Part shown: positions 47,051 to 58,360 of the stretch, piece after piece
Layout of the letters: every line of letters begins with the position of its first letter
How positions within the stretch are numbered: position 1 is the first letter of the stretch
From: Heterobilharzia americana
Lineage: Eukaryota > Platyhelminthes > Trematoda > Strigeidida > Schistosomatidae
DNA length: 64,000 nucleotides
Reading direction: 5' to 3'
NCBI GenBank assembly: GCA_944470555.2
Contig: OX104127.1
Span: 24,629,661-24,693,660, forward strand
Notes under the pieces: generated by a model
Seen by the model: only the letters and a program-made list of their open reading frames with translations
What the model was told of the DNA's origin: nothing
Databases searched by the model: none
Program-made: the position numbers and the translations under genes

Positions 47051-48304
47051 TTAAGAATAAATGACTAACTAAATGAAGATTTAAGGGAAAGGAAATACAG
47101 TAAGCGGAAAATAGTTGACTGCAGGTTTCAAGGACTAACTAGGCTGACTGTAGGTAATCTAAACGTTCTTACACGATTCAACTTAGGATTCAAAAGACAA
47201 TCAGGGAATACTTCTTTATATTTACTGCAGATGAGATACAAACCGAACTATAAGTCGGGTTACAATCATGCTACAAGTACCGGGTATTTTGTTTAATTTA
47301 TCATATGAATCAGAGATATCTGACTATCAATACTTCATCATGCTAACTATCCAACTAAATCTTCTTGTTTTGATTCAAATCGGTGTTAATGACGGAAGGA
47401 CAGCCGTACAACGATTGTTCAAAAGACTACCTTAAATAGTGTTGGTCAACAGATTGTTTCTCGTTATCAAGTGTAAGGAACTACTACATTCAAACTGTTC
47501 AACTGAAATTTGGATCAGGTCAACAGTTGGATCTCATAAATCAATTACTGTGCTGATGACCTTGTCATGCACAGTTTACTGATTTCAATCCTGTCAAAAA
47601 TGAAACTTACTATCGACTTAAATTTCGCTTCTGTGTGAACGATGGTCTATCGTCCTAAGCAATTTTAGATGCTCAAATGAGCAACAGATAGTTTCCTCAA
47701 TAAAAGCGATGTATCACATAGCCCTCTGATAACAAGTATCTGTCTTCAGTCACCAGACAACATATCCCAGCTAGAGGGAAGATACGGTGAATAACTTCAC
47801 TAGTTGTAAATTATGTAGAAATTACTGATTGCTGATAGATGATCATCTAACTAAGAACCAAAATCCTTAACCTTTCGTAACCTAGGTTTTCTTCCACCGT
47901 CAATCATCGCCAGGTAATTTCAGATTCCCAAGATTATAATGAAAACTCATTGGCAATGAAGTTCATTATTTAGAAGACAGAGTTTAGAAAGATATTCACA
48001 TATTACATAGAAAGGAATTACAGACATAAACTGAACTGCGTTGCCATAGGGTGGATTTTTAACTTATTAATTCAGTGACAACGTACTCACCACTAGATAT
48101 GGAAATCTTATATACAAATTTTGAAGGTATAAAGGATAATTACCGTTAATATTTGTCAAACTTAGCCGAAACATCTCCTAGTAATTTGTACTTATGAGAT
48201 GTGTGGTACATACTATAATTTAGTAAGGAAACCTGTCTTCTTATTCACTGCTGCCACCGACTGAGATTCACAAGACTGTACCAAACCCATAGTATAAGCA
48301 GAGG
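47051..48304. other. No gene recognised
   Basis: AT-rich sequence. A CADDL tetrad-like reading near 47,550 is isolated and is not taken as an RT. Confidence 0.4.
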
Positions 48305-48478
48305 CTATTATAACTCAGTGGCCTAGTGCGCGACGGCCTGGCGTTTGAAGCGATCATTGCCGGACCCGAGTTTTAGTGGGAACAACTTCACTCACTGGGA
48401 GGTAGTTACATTCAGCTGACGAGTCCCAAGTAGGACGAAACGCGTGACCTGGATTCCACTAGCAGACATTACCCATCA
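48305..48478 (+). repeat. Sm-alpha SINE, complete, cleavage site mutated
   Basis: Full-length copy: A-box-like 'cagtggcctagtg', 'gcgtttgaagcgatc', a weak B box, then hammerhead CTGACGA (48,416-48,422), stem II GTCC/GGAC, GAAA (48,437-48,440). The triplet is GAC because 48,447 is A where T is expected. That single change removes the required U before the cleavage site. Confidence 0.82.
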
Positions 48479-48479
48479 T

Positions 48480-49924
48480 TAATATTCACCTGCTTGTCGC
48501 TTTGTCGTTTTTTTTTTAAAGAAAACTGTTTAGTAACTCATGAAATTCTTTGAAAGACTCAATTCCGATATCCCTGAAGAAATCAACCCCAGCATTGTTC
48601 ACAAGACACTATCATGAAATAGCTATCTAAATCTGGTTTACTATGCATGTATACATAGGTACAAATAAATCAATCTGTTCTCCTGTTGTTTATTCCTCGT
48701 GCCATGCAAAAAAAGATGTTCTTTATCAACTCAACGGCGAGAAGAAGGAGGGGACAGAAAATCAATATATACACGGTTTGTGTCGCTTTGTATTGTTTAC
48801 AAAGTGGCTAATTTGACATGTCAATCCTTCTCACACAACACACATACAAACAAACAAATACATGCCAGAACACAAACGCACAATCTTGTTGAGTGGAAGG
48901 ATAAATCAATTAATTTAGCGATGAAAAGGAGTATGAAACACAATAGGAATGACATTATATTGACCATAAACCGACCAGTCACCAGAATGGTAGTAGTAGA
49001 AGCAGCAAATGATCGTAACAACACATGTAATACCTCTGGCTGTGTTAATGACCAACTGATGTATGCCCGCACACAAAAGTTGACCACGATAATAATAATA
49101 ATAACCAAGGTTAAGGTGAGTAGACAGAAGGAAAAAAGCAAAACAAAGAGAAACAAAATAACGATAAGTTAGAGATACGAAATGACTGGCAATTGGGAGG
49201 TTAGTCAAATCAAAGTGGACTGGTGAAAACAAAGCAAATAAAACACATGAATAGAGATGAATCTATGATTCATCGGGGTTGAAAACACAAAGGAGGAAAG
49301 TATACTCTAATTGACTAGATGACTTGGCATGAAGACATTTATTGCTAAGACATTATAAACAGGTGAGTACTGTTTATGTATATATATACATATAAGATAG
49401 TTGACTGTTAATCTCTGTGTTCGTGTGTATGTGTGTCAAACTAGGAAGGAAGCAATTAAAAAGGTAACTTCACAAGTTTAATTTCCCACTGTATTATGGT
49501 AATATTAATTGACTTCAGAGGTTGGTTATTCGTTTAATAATGAACTATAATTCATAAATGCTTACATTTATACAAAAGTCTGAGTGTGAATCGAAAGAAA
49601 TCAACTGATGAAAATAGACACATACAAACGTACACACAGAAGATTGATGGATAGACAAGCACACCGGTAACACAGCAGCATATTGATACTGAATAAATGA
49701 ACTTCATATGTGAATAAAAAATATTCGATTTACCTCTGGTATAAAAAGGATTCTACAACCTTTTGCTCTCGATTCTGAAATGACGGTGATTTTGTGTGTG
49801 TTTATGTGCGTGCGTGAAATAGTCAGACAGTAGAATTCACTGTCAGATCAATAAAAAATAATGTATATTTGATCTCTTCCCCATTGAGGTATATTCCGTG
49901 GTAAAAGTTTAGCTATATCTGTAG
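48480..49924. other. Probable 3' UTR or downstream flank of the kinase exon
   Basis: Low-complexity AT- and TG-rich sequence. On the minus strand an AATAAA-like signal is present near 49,337, about 590 bp past the stop codon, and could end the transcript. Overlapping open frames on both strands at 48,699-49,232 are compositional and show no domain. Confidence 0.4.
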
Positions 49925-51670
49925 TCAAAATGGATTACTTTTACGACTTTCATCACACCATGGTGAAATAATTGATTGATGATGAACTGGACATGGTAGT
50001 GGTGATAAAGATGAGTCAGATGAAGTTGAACGTGGTACTAGAAATGAACTACGACTTCTAGTCTGATTGATAGATGAATTCATATCGTCCAGATTAGTTA
50101 ATATTTCCTCTTCTTGTCGACATCGTAGTTTACGACACTCATAATCATAGCGAGCTCGAGAAATGGCTGCATCTAAATCCCAGTTGCATTTATTTAGTAA
50201 GCGTTTACTGTGTGATCGAGACACATAACCTTTACGGCATAGTAATTCAAACTTTAGACGTCTTGATGCTTCATCATAATCATAACTGCTACCTATCAGT
50301 ACAGCTTGACATTCAGATTCAGTAGCTAGTGGAACTTGTTTCATCAGGCGTAAAATTAATTCTTGATGAAAATGCTTGAGGGAATCTTTACATATCTCAG
50401 ATTTACCACGTCTCAGTTTAATATCTTTGAGTGGTAGTTCTTCAGGTGGACAGAATTCGGCTGATTCGATGTTTGTATATCCATCAACCGTGGGAGATGT
50501 GTCTAATGGTGATGATGGAGGAACGCGTATATAGTCAGTCGTTCTTCGCATAAGAGTAGAGGCATTACGTAATGTTTTACACCGAGGAGGATCAAGAAGC
50601 CAGTAATGTGTGTCACTTATTTTTACGCCATTCTGTATAATTGGATAAATGCGAACATTGAAACGACTGTTTTCTAGGCTAAGTGCTTTGCCTTTATCCA
50701 TTTCAGAATGAGTTGGGGAAAGCTGAGATGTAGGTAGTTGAAGTGACGATACGGCACAATTTCTATCCTGAACATTTAATTTTTGTACTGTTCCTTTAGC
50801 AGAAGCTGCTTGTTTTTCAAGAGCAGCTTTAAGCCAGGGTGGGCAGGCTCGTGGAGGTGGTGGAGGTACTGGTAATTCCGCTTCCAGTTTAGCTAACAAA
50901 GGATCACAGAAAACTGAAGAATCATCTGTAGAATGCATATAGTCACTGGAAAGAACGGTTGAATTCGTTGTTTGATCATCCCCAAAATTCGAACAGTTTT
51001 CAAACATAAGGTTGTCTTGACCGAAGTCGAACTCTTTATAACGCTGTTTATCCTGAGGGGATTGACTACAACATTTGTCATATCTCCACTCTAATAGTGG
51101 CTCTCTGCTACAACTGCCAGGAGAACGTGAAAGTCCGGTACCCATTGGTGAAGCGTTTCCTGTAGTTGCTGAACGTTTTGAATCGTGCCTGGAAAGACAC
51201 TTGGAGCCTGACATACCTGTTCGAAATTCGGGAGAGTGGTGTTTATTTACCAGACTGTTCTGTTTTGGTAGGGATAGTGATCGACGTAGTCCAGAAAGAG
51301 GAACACAACTGTTGAAGATTTTCGCATGTATTGACGTTGGTGATTTCCTTCTAGGTAGAGTAGGAGAACCACATTCTCTTGAATTTATAGAAGAGTTGAA
51401 GGAAATCTGTGAATCTACGTTGGATTTACTTTCTGAAGGTGCATACATAGGATTCAAAATATTTTTGTCTTCCGAAGAAATATTGATTACCTTAACAATA
51501 TTAGGATTGGATTTGAACGAATAATTCCGTAGTCCACAGTGTTTGCGTTTACTTGTGTTAATAGTTGAAATAATTTTTCTTTTTATAATTCGATTATGAA
51601 TAAAGTCCTTTTCGTTGTTTGCAGAATAGTATACTCCCATAGTGAGTTTTAAATTCAAGTAGAAATAATA
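49925..51670 (-). CDS. ACK/TNK2-like non-receptor tyrosine kinase, C-terminal exon (partial)
   Basis: The single open frame of about 580 codons ends in TGA at 49,925-49,927. It has no ATG near its 5' end; the first is about 18 bp further in, and the frame is open up to a splice-acceptor-like TTTTCTGTACAG at 51,671. So I read it as a terminal exon joined to upstream coding exons. Counting from 51,658: a 14-3-3-type RRSLSLP near residue 126, proline-rich PVPPPPPRACPPWL at about 261-274, and a SDTHYWLLDPPRC block near 345 resembling the Mig6-homology segment of ACK1. Two tandem three-helix-like segments follow at about 444-515 (ESECQAVLIGSSYDYDEASR, then LLNKCNWDLDAAISRA), matching the UBA region at the ACK C-terminus. 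ACK kinases bind GTP-Cdc42 and act in receptor trafficking. Kinase, SH3 and CRIB domains are not in the window. Ser/Pro-rich linkers suggest disorder. Family call good; orthology not proven. Confidence 0.78.
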   Translation of the reverse strand, partial: YYFYLNLKLTMGVYYSANNEKDFIHNRIIKRKIISTINTSKRKHCGLRNYSFKSNPNIVKVINISSEDKNILNPMYAPSESKSNVDSQISFNSSINSRECGSPTLPRRKSPTSIHAKIFNSCVPLSGLRRSLSLPKQNSLVNKHHSPEFRTGMSGSKCLSRHDSKRSATTGNASPMGTGLSRSPGSCSREPLLEWRYDKCCSQSPQDKQRYKEFDFGQDNLMFENCSNFGDDQTTNSTVLSSDYMHSTDDSSVFCDPLLAKLEAELPVPPPPPRACPPWLKAALEKQAASAKGTVQKLNVQDRNCAVSSLQLPTSQLSPTHSEMDKGKALSLENSRFNVRIYPIIQNGVKISDTHYWLLDPPRCKTLRNASTLMRRTTDYIRVPPSSPLDTSPTVDGYTNIESAEFCPPEELPLKDIKLRRGKSEICKDSLKHFHQELILRLMKQVPLATESECQAVLIGSSYDYDEASRRLKFELLCRKGYVSRSHSKRLLNKCNWDLDAAISRARYDYECRKLRCRQEEEILTNLDDMNSSINQTRSRSSFLVPRSTSSDSSLSPLPCPVHHQSIISPWCDESRKSNPF

Positions 51671-51686
51671 CTGTACAGAAAAATTG
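51671..51686 (-). other. Putative splice acceptor of the kinase exon
   Basis: On the minus strand a T-rich stretch and TGTACAG lie directly before the exon. The exon would start with the frame YYFYLNLKL. The polypyrimidine tract is short. Confidence 0.5.
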
Positions 51687-51689
51687 GCA

Positions 51690-52209
51690 ATGACCTGTAT
51701 ACATTATCTTAAGTTAAAGAAATAATGTTCGGATGTAGAATTTAATCACAAGAACAAACTATATAAACCCCACAAAACGCAAACGAATGAAAGTAAACTA
51801 TGCTTGTAATTGGCTAATGTATCTAGTATTCCGTAAGTTGATTGGATCTTTTCAAGGTCAATCGATATATTGTCTAGCTTAATCAGAGTAAGAAAAGTGA
51901 ATGTCAGCATGCTAAAGGTTGTTGACCGTAAGCTCAAAACGTGCTCGATCCAAGCGCTGCGTAGCAAAAATTCATAATTCACAGAAAACTGTGGTTTAGT
52001 GCAAACTATAAGCTACTTAACAGAAGTTCAAAATGTAGTCATTATCCCTTAAGGTCATCAATATCCAGGAAATAATAAGAAAGTAAGTTTACTTAGGGGG
52101 TTTGATTAAAATTCATTTCGCATAGTTGCATGTCAATCAACTGAAAAATGTATGCTGCTATTATTACATAAGTAAGAATTTGGCCTATGGATAAAGACAA
52201 AAAAACCCA
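51690..52209. other. No gene recognised (likely intron)
   Basis: AT-rich sequence upstream of the kinase exon. A minus-strand open frame at 51,746-51,982 has no recognisable domain. Confidence 0.45.
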
Positions 52210-52930
52210 TTATTATTATTTGTCCCTTGGGTTCCTAATGGAACATACGCCTTCAGTAACACATCTCCATTCCACTCTATTCTCTGAAATCTTCCCAACC
52301 TGGCTCCACGACTGCCCAAAAGCTCTCATTTCCTCCTCTCACGATCTCCTCCATGTCATCCTCACATCCGATGCCCAACTCGTCGTTTCTCATCTGAGTT
52401 CCACTCGAGTGCCTGGCCTGACACGTGATGTCCCCAGTTGGCCTTCTCAGTGTATGCCCAATCCATAACTTCCTTCCAGTGCATATTTGTTCAGCGATAC
52501 GTTCTTGGTTGGTTCGTTGCGGCGCCAGCCAGAGTTCCTTGTTGCTTATTCTTATCATTCTAGCCATCTGATCTTCAGTAACGAGCCAGTGTAGGTGGCA
52601 GTTGTTGATGAATATATGTAGTTTGTTAATAATCCCTTTCATAACGCGCCAAGTCTCTCAAAAATCACATAGCGCACTGAGTTGACTGAAATTGGTGTTG
52701 AAAATCGGGATGTTGTTCACGCTTTATGTTGAGTACAGTAGATCTCCACACTGGTTTCAAATTGATGAACGCCTGTCTTGCTGTCTTTCCAATCCTGGCT
52801 GGTTTTGAAGTCCTCGTCTGTGCCTGTGCCGCCTATAGTTGAAACAGTGCTGCCTAGGTGGTGGGTGAAAGAGGCCACTTCCTTTAAATTTCTCCCATTG
52901 ATGGAAATTGGAGCTTGTTGTATGGCTTTT
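52210..52930 (-). pseudogene. RTE-type retrotransposon 3' end
   Basis: Minus strand: INGRNLKEV-like start, then NKLHIFINNCHLHWLVTEDQ, MARMIRISNKELWLAPQRTN, IGHTLRRPTGDITCQARHSS, ELGIGCEDDMEEIV and SFWAVVEPGWEDFRE. It ends in 'aggaacccaagggacaaa' and an ATT/TAA tail. Same family as 60.2-61.4 kb, which keeps more of the RT. Confidence 0.85.
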
Positions 52931-52999
52931 TAACTCAGATTATTACAACCACTTCTTTTTGGATACAAAGTTAAAGCAAATAACAAATGTATAGATTAT

Positions 53000-53585
53000 T
53001 ATTAAGGCAGTATTCATCAAAGACTGACATCAGTAGGGGAACCAATGGAAACCCCAGCGCATTGAAAAGCTGTTCCGTCCTAGTATGAGACTCCTCAGCA
53101 GTGCGCACCCATCAACCTTCCCGTAAAGGAATCAAATCCAAGACCTTCAGATCTCAAGATAAGCAGTCTAACACTGAGCCACTGTGTTGCAGTCAAATGT
53201 TCTACATTCCCTTCTTCTATCAGTTCACATAATAGCGCGACTTAAATCACATATCGTCACTGAGTAACTGTTCGCATATTCGATTGGTTGACTCCACTCG
53301 CCATGACATCTCATTGGAACCCAGGGAATCAACTCTCGAAACCAGTCACCAATTCCAACCTAAAAACCTCCAGACAGAACTACTAAATATGGATCATTGT
53401 ATTGCGATCAAGTAGCACAGTGGTAACGTGCTGGACACGAGACATGAAAGTCGTGGATCCAATACCCGTCAGGCCTGTTCACGGGTACGCAACGAGTCCC
53501 ACACTGGGACGGAAAAGCTGTCCAGTTCTCCCAGGTTTCGAAAGTTCCCCCGATTGAGACCAGTCGATCATAAATTTCCAGCTAG
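53000..53585. repeat. Head-to-head SINE-A pair, ribozymes dead
   Basis: Minus-strand full copy (53,000-53,350: tail, ribozyme with CTGAGGA but GGAA for GAAA, tRNA-like part, body) followed by a plus-strand copy lacking most of the body (53,395-53,585: tRNA-like part, ribozyme relic, tail). A TTAG array begins immediately after the plus-strand tail. Confidence 0.75.
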
Positions 53586-53588
53586 CGC

Positions 53589-54015
<427 letters not shown>

Positions 54016-54059
54016 GCTGTTTCAACACAAAATTCTAGCTAAATTAAGATTTATAAACC

Positions 54060-54600
54060 TCATTAAGTTAAGGAACCTAGTGAAAAGCTCCACTGTGGCC
54101 ATACTTGTCAATGCTCTCGATGATATAACAGTGATATGGTGTTCTCTGAGTCTTCGAATTCCGTCGTGGACGTCTCATCACCAGGTTCGCTGACATCCTC
54201 AGCACCAACTTCATAAGGAATTGAAGCATATTCGAGTTGCAATTTACAGATATACATGGAACTTGATGACAGTATTAGAAACTAAGTTGGATTGAAGGGA
54301 GAGAGATCGATAACCGACTCATCATCTATTCGATCATCACCTAATCCATGCAATAGGAATGAATCAACACCTGTCCCACACAAATAGAAAATTCCGTTAC
54401 TCACCATACAAAGCAGAAGAGAGAATTGCAAGCATATCGGCCATCTCTCTAAGTTGTCGAGTTACCTGACATGAATATGGGCAGTAAATCTTGTCGAAAC
54501 CGCAGTCCGATAAATCATACTATTTCACTGTGACACATCTAATGTAAATTAACTATGAAATGAAATTACAATTTATCACGCAACCCAACTTTTATACTCT
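54060..54600 (+). pseudogene. Penelope-like element C-terminal and 3' segment
   Basis: From 54,265 the frame reads SIVLETKLD-like, then, with a shift, RSITDSSSIRSSPNPCNRNE and STPVPHK, the PLE terminal 'ES-FIES-PN-NRN-STPVP' pattern. The 3' segment follows ('acctgacatgaatatggg', 'actatttcactgtgacac'), parallel to the arms at 56.1 and 57.4 kb but more diverged. Confidence 0.7.
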
Positions 54601-54609
54601 AACCTGTCT

Positions 54610-55235
54610 ATTTCTTCATACAAACATCTAATATGAAATGTGTGGTGAGGGTTTGTCTCATCCATGTTATCACTGCCCGAACACATGTACAAGTAGATGA
54701 GGGGCACACTTGATCAATTGATTAGTTAAGGATTTCGTAAAACTTCCCTCTCAACTACCTGAAGATTTCTCATTCAACAGTCAAGCGAAACAGAAGTTAG
54801 TTCTTCTTTCAATAGGTCAATGAACATCCAGTCAATTAGAAATCATGCAACAGTAATGTATTTTGAGATGAGTGGGAATTTTAATTTCTTTCAAGGTAGT
54901 ATTCATCATGGATGGACATCAGTTGGAGAACCATTGAAAGGTTGGGGTGATTGGACAGCTGCTTCTTCCCATTGTGGGACTCCTCAGTAGTGCACAACCA
55001 CTACCCCCACCTCATCAGGGATCGAACTCAGGACGTTCAGGTGTCACAGCGAACGTGTTAACCATTCAGCCACTAGGTCGGATTTCAGTGATTCACAGTC
55101 TCCAACTTCTGTCAATTTACGATATAGTGCGACTATCATCTAAGGTGTTCAGATGTGATCCGCTTCGCTTCTGACTGGTAGGCCGTTCAGTTAATGGCTT
55201 CTCATTAGAACTTCGTGATGTCCATCTGGAAGCAT
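54610..55235 (-). repeat. Left arm of long inverted duplication, containing SINE-A
   Basis: About 590 bp (54,610 to about 55,202) match the reverse complement of 63,405-64,000 with no difference seen in the stretches checked. Similarity then fades inside the SINE-A body. The arm contains unique-looking sequence plus a complete minus-strand SINE-A (from about 54,885 to 55,255) with CTGAGGA but GAAG for GAAA. The far boundary lies outside the window. Confidence 0.85.
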
Positions 55236-55299
55236 GTCACTATTTAGCAATATACTGTAATGTATTTTGAGATGAATGTGGATTCTGATTTTGGGGGTT

Positions 55300-55515
55300 G
55301 TATTTATCGTGGACTGACATCAGTTGGAGAACCATTGGAAATCTGAGAGCTCTGGATAGCTTTTTTGTCCCAATGTGAGACTATTCAGCGGTACGCAGCA
55401 ACGAGCCCCTCAGAGATCAAATTCAGGGCCTTCAAGTCTCGCGATGAACTCATTAACCACTCAGTCAATGAGTCAGAATTTAAGGATACTCAGTTTCCTA
55501 ACTCTGTCTGTTTGC
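55300..55515 (-). repeat. SINE-A, 3' half
   Basis: Tail, ribozyme relic (CTGAATA, no GAAA) and tRNA-like part on the minus strand, in tandem with the preceding copy at a 45-bp distance. Confidence 0.7.
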
Positions 55516-55519
55516 CATA

Positions 55520-55855
55520 TAGAATGTATAAATGAAAAGTGTGTGCATTGTGGAGTGGATTGATGTATTATTACCAGTAGTTTTAACTTGGAGTTTATAC
55601 ACAATGATGAGTTTTTATTTTAGCAGTATTTCTAGCAAGATTACTGCCCGTGATCACACTAACAGTTGGAATTTCTTAATAATATTTATTCATACATTTA
55701 CCAATAGGTGTCACATAGTCTTTCCTCATTGTTTCTTTAGTCTATTCAATATAATATTTAGCAGTTATGTTGAGTCGACTTTGTTGAATTTATTAAGTGT
55801 GACAAGTACGAATACTGAGTTTTTTTAAATTAATCTTTCTTTCCATTTCATTGCA
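55520..55855. other. No gene recognised
   Basis: AT-rich sequence, possibly PLE flank. Confidence 0.4.
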
Positions 55856-55859
55856 TCGG

Positions 55860-56045
55860 GCTTTATTGTCGTAGTGTTGTTTCAATCCATATTGAGCTTA
55901 TCATCGCATATGTGGGCTGCATTCGATGAACTTTCTTCCATGAGCAAACCATAGCTGTTCACTCAGTCTGGTTTTTAATGGTCTTGCTGTTTACCCTACA
56001 TAGTTTATTGTGTAGTCTGTACACGGTATTTTATGCTCAATACTG
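55860..56045 (-). pseudogene. PLE GIY-YIG fragment
   Basis: Minus strand reads NSIEHKIPCTDYTINYVG, a stop in place of the residue after YVG, then TARPLKTRLSEQLWFAHG. The YVG plus 'R-LKTRLSEH'-like run is the conserved core of the PLE endonuclease. It is short and truncated on both sides. Confidence 0.7.
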
Positions 56046-56072
56046 TTCTTATTTAATTTTTTAACGGGATTG

Positions 56073-56552
56073 CATTTTAGTCTGTTTATTAGAAATGTCA
56101 CACAGTGAAACAGTATCATTCACTCAATAACGTTTCCGACACACTTTATTGTCCATATTCATATCAGGTAACTCCACAAATTCGAGAATAACTTTATATA
56201 CTTCTGAATTTCTCACCTTCTTTGTGACAAGATAAGCGAAGTAGAATTTTCCACATATCTGGGACAGGTGGAGAATCATTTCAATCCATGCCATCCATTT
56301 GGTGTTGATTCGATAAACGAAGATTCAGTTATCAATCTCTCCCTCCCTCCCACCCTCCACCTAACTAACTTAGTTCTCAATGCTATCACCCTATCCCACC
56401 TTATTGTGTGATTGTGTCATTGCGTGCAGAGCTGTAGTTGAGTGTGTTTCTAAATTTCATATCTTATTAGGATCTACTAACCTTGGTTTAGGTGGGTTAT
56501 TGTTCTCTGTTATTCTAATTGATGCTACTTGACTGACTATTTTTGTATTGGG
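56073..56552 (-). repeat. PLE terminal inverted repeat, left arm
   Basis: About 480 bp nearly identical, in reverse complement, to 57,073-57,534. On the minus strand it contains the PLE C-terminal relic (ERLITESSFIESTPN, then CPRYVE) followed by the 3' segment with 'ggacaataaagtgtgtcgg'. Confidence 0.85.
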
Positions 56553-57072
56553 CGTTGCTAGTAGTATATGTTGAGATAGTGGCAGAAATCATACGAAATT
56601 ATCAGCAATGGGTAAGGATTCTGCCAAGTAAAAAGCAAGAGACAATGCCGTCGTAATAATAACCAATCAAGAGAGAAGTAGAAGGAGAAATGAAGCACAT
56701 AGTGCAAATGAGTCTTAGTGCAAGGTATACCATATGAAACGACTGATATACCACATGTTAATAATAAACATTTCTTCTTTCATCTCTGTCTTCTCGTTTC
56801 CTCAACTCTGACATATATACCTGACATCGCAATCATTGCAAGGCATTTGGCAAACCGGATCATTTCGCCTAACTGCATCCATAGGATCTTTTAACCTACC
56901 AAGCTTGTTTCTAAGTGAGTTTGTTGGTTTAAATGCCATTTTAATCCCAGCTAGCCTTATTGAGAATTCTTTTTAATTCTTCTAAAGTGGCCTATTGATG
57001 CAACTAGGCGAAATAATCTAGTTTACTGAATTCCTTGCAACGATTGCGAAGTCAAATACATGCGTCAAAGTA
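56553..57072. other. Spacer between PLE inverted arms
   Basis: About 520 bp with no coding motif. It is not self-complementary and has no relationship to other repeats that I can see. Confidence 0.5.
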
Positions 57073-57534
57073 GTCGGTCAACTAGCATCAATTAGAATAA
57101 CAGAGAACAATAACCCACCTAAACCAAGGTTAGTAGATCCTAATAAGATATGAAATTTAGAAACACACTCAACTACAGCTCTGCACGCAATGACACAATC
57201 ACACAATAAGGTGGGATAGGGTGATAGCATTGAGAACTAAGTTAGTTAGGTGGAGGGTGGGAGGGAGGGAGAGATTGATAACTGAATCTTCGTTTATCGA
57301 ATCAACACCAAATGGATGGCATGGATTGAAATGATTCTCCACCTGTCCCAGATATGTGGAAAATTCTACTTCGCTTATCTTGTCACAAAGAAGGTGAGAA
57401 ATTCAGAAGTATATAAAGTTATTCTCGAATTTGTGGAGTTACCTGATATGAATATGGACAATAAAGTGTGTCGGAAACGTTATTGAGTGAATGATACTGT
57501 TTCACTGTGTGACATTTCTAATAAACAGACTAAA
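57073..57534 (+). repeat. PLE terminal inverted repeat, right arm
   Basis: Plus-strand copy of the PLE C-terminus and 3' segment. ITESSFIESTPN is encoded near 57,275-57,312. The very high similarity to the left arm indicates that the pair arose together or was homogenised recently. Confidence 0.85.
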
Positions 57535-57984
57535 ATGGAATTACAATCTACCACAGTGTCGAAGTTTTACTGTTTTATTTGCCCAAACGGGATCTTTTGG
57601 TTAGTTCGATATATTCTTTATTAGATCCATTAGTTTAAGTGCAGTGGAAATACCAGCCATTTAATAATTTCTAATTGCCTCTGATTTCGCGTTTTTGTAT
57701 GGTAATGCTACTATCTTCCTGTAGTTGTCTTCCTTAGTATCTTCTGTTGTTTGTGATAGGTTTCATGTATGTTTGCAGTACAAGTGTCTGTTATTAAGGT
57801 TACTGAATTGCTAATTGCCGATTAGCCTTATAAGTCTAACATTGACTGCATTTTATTACTTTAGGTAAGAAATCCCATCAGTGTCTTCGATGGCATGACC
57901 TACTAATCATTGGGTATCAGGCTGTGATACTAAATGACTAGCATTCCAATTCCTGAGACACAATCATTTTCAGTGTCACTCCAT
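57535..57984. other. No gene recognised
   Basis: AT-rich flank of the PLE arm. Confidence 0.4.
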
Positions 57985-58360
57985 ATAAAAGTCCCTATAA
58001 ACCTCAAATTACATTACCACATAATGCTCATTGTGACAGGCTTCGAGATGGACACTCTGAAGTTCCAACTAGAAACCGTGATCTGTGGGATCAACCAATC
58101 AAAAGTGAAGCAAATGCTAACTAAACAACTTGGTGGATATTCGCGCTGTATTATGAATCTACAGGAGTAGGAAACATTAGCTCAACACGTTGGCCACTAT
58201 GCCTGGAAGTCTTGAGTTCAATCCGTGGTGAAATCTTAATCAAACACTACTGAGAAGTAGCATACCAGGACGAAGCAGCTGTCCAGTGCTCCCACTTTTT
58301 CAATGGTTCTCCAACTTGTGTCAATCCATAATGAATATAAGTTTAAAAATTAGCTGCCTA
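57985..58360 (+). repeat. Single SINE-A copy, plus strand
   Basis: Body, tRNA-like part (B-box relic 'gagttcaatccg'), ribozyme with CTGAGAA and GAAG, stem I TGTCCAGTGCTCCC, and tail. Core changes make it inactive. Confidence 0.75.

Noticed and set aside
47530..47640. CADDL-like motif as an LTR-retrotransposon RT
   Set aside because: The tetrad stands alone; no flanking RT blocks could be read in any frame.
48699..49232. Overlapping open frames of 105-157 codons on both strands
   Set aside because: They overlap in opposite directions over low-complexity AT- and CA-rich DNA, show no domain and lie in the likely 3' flank of the kinase exon.
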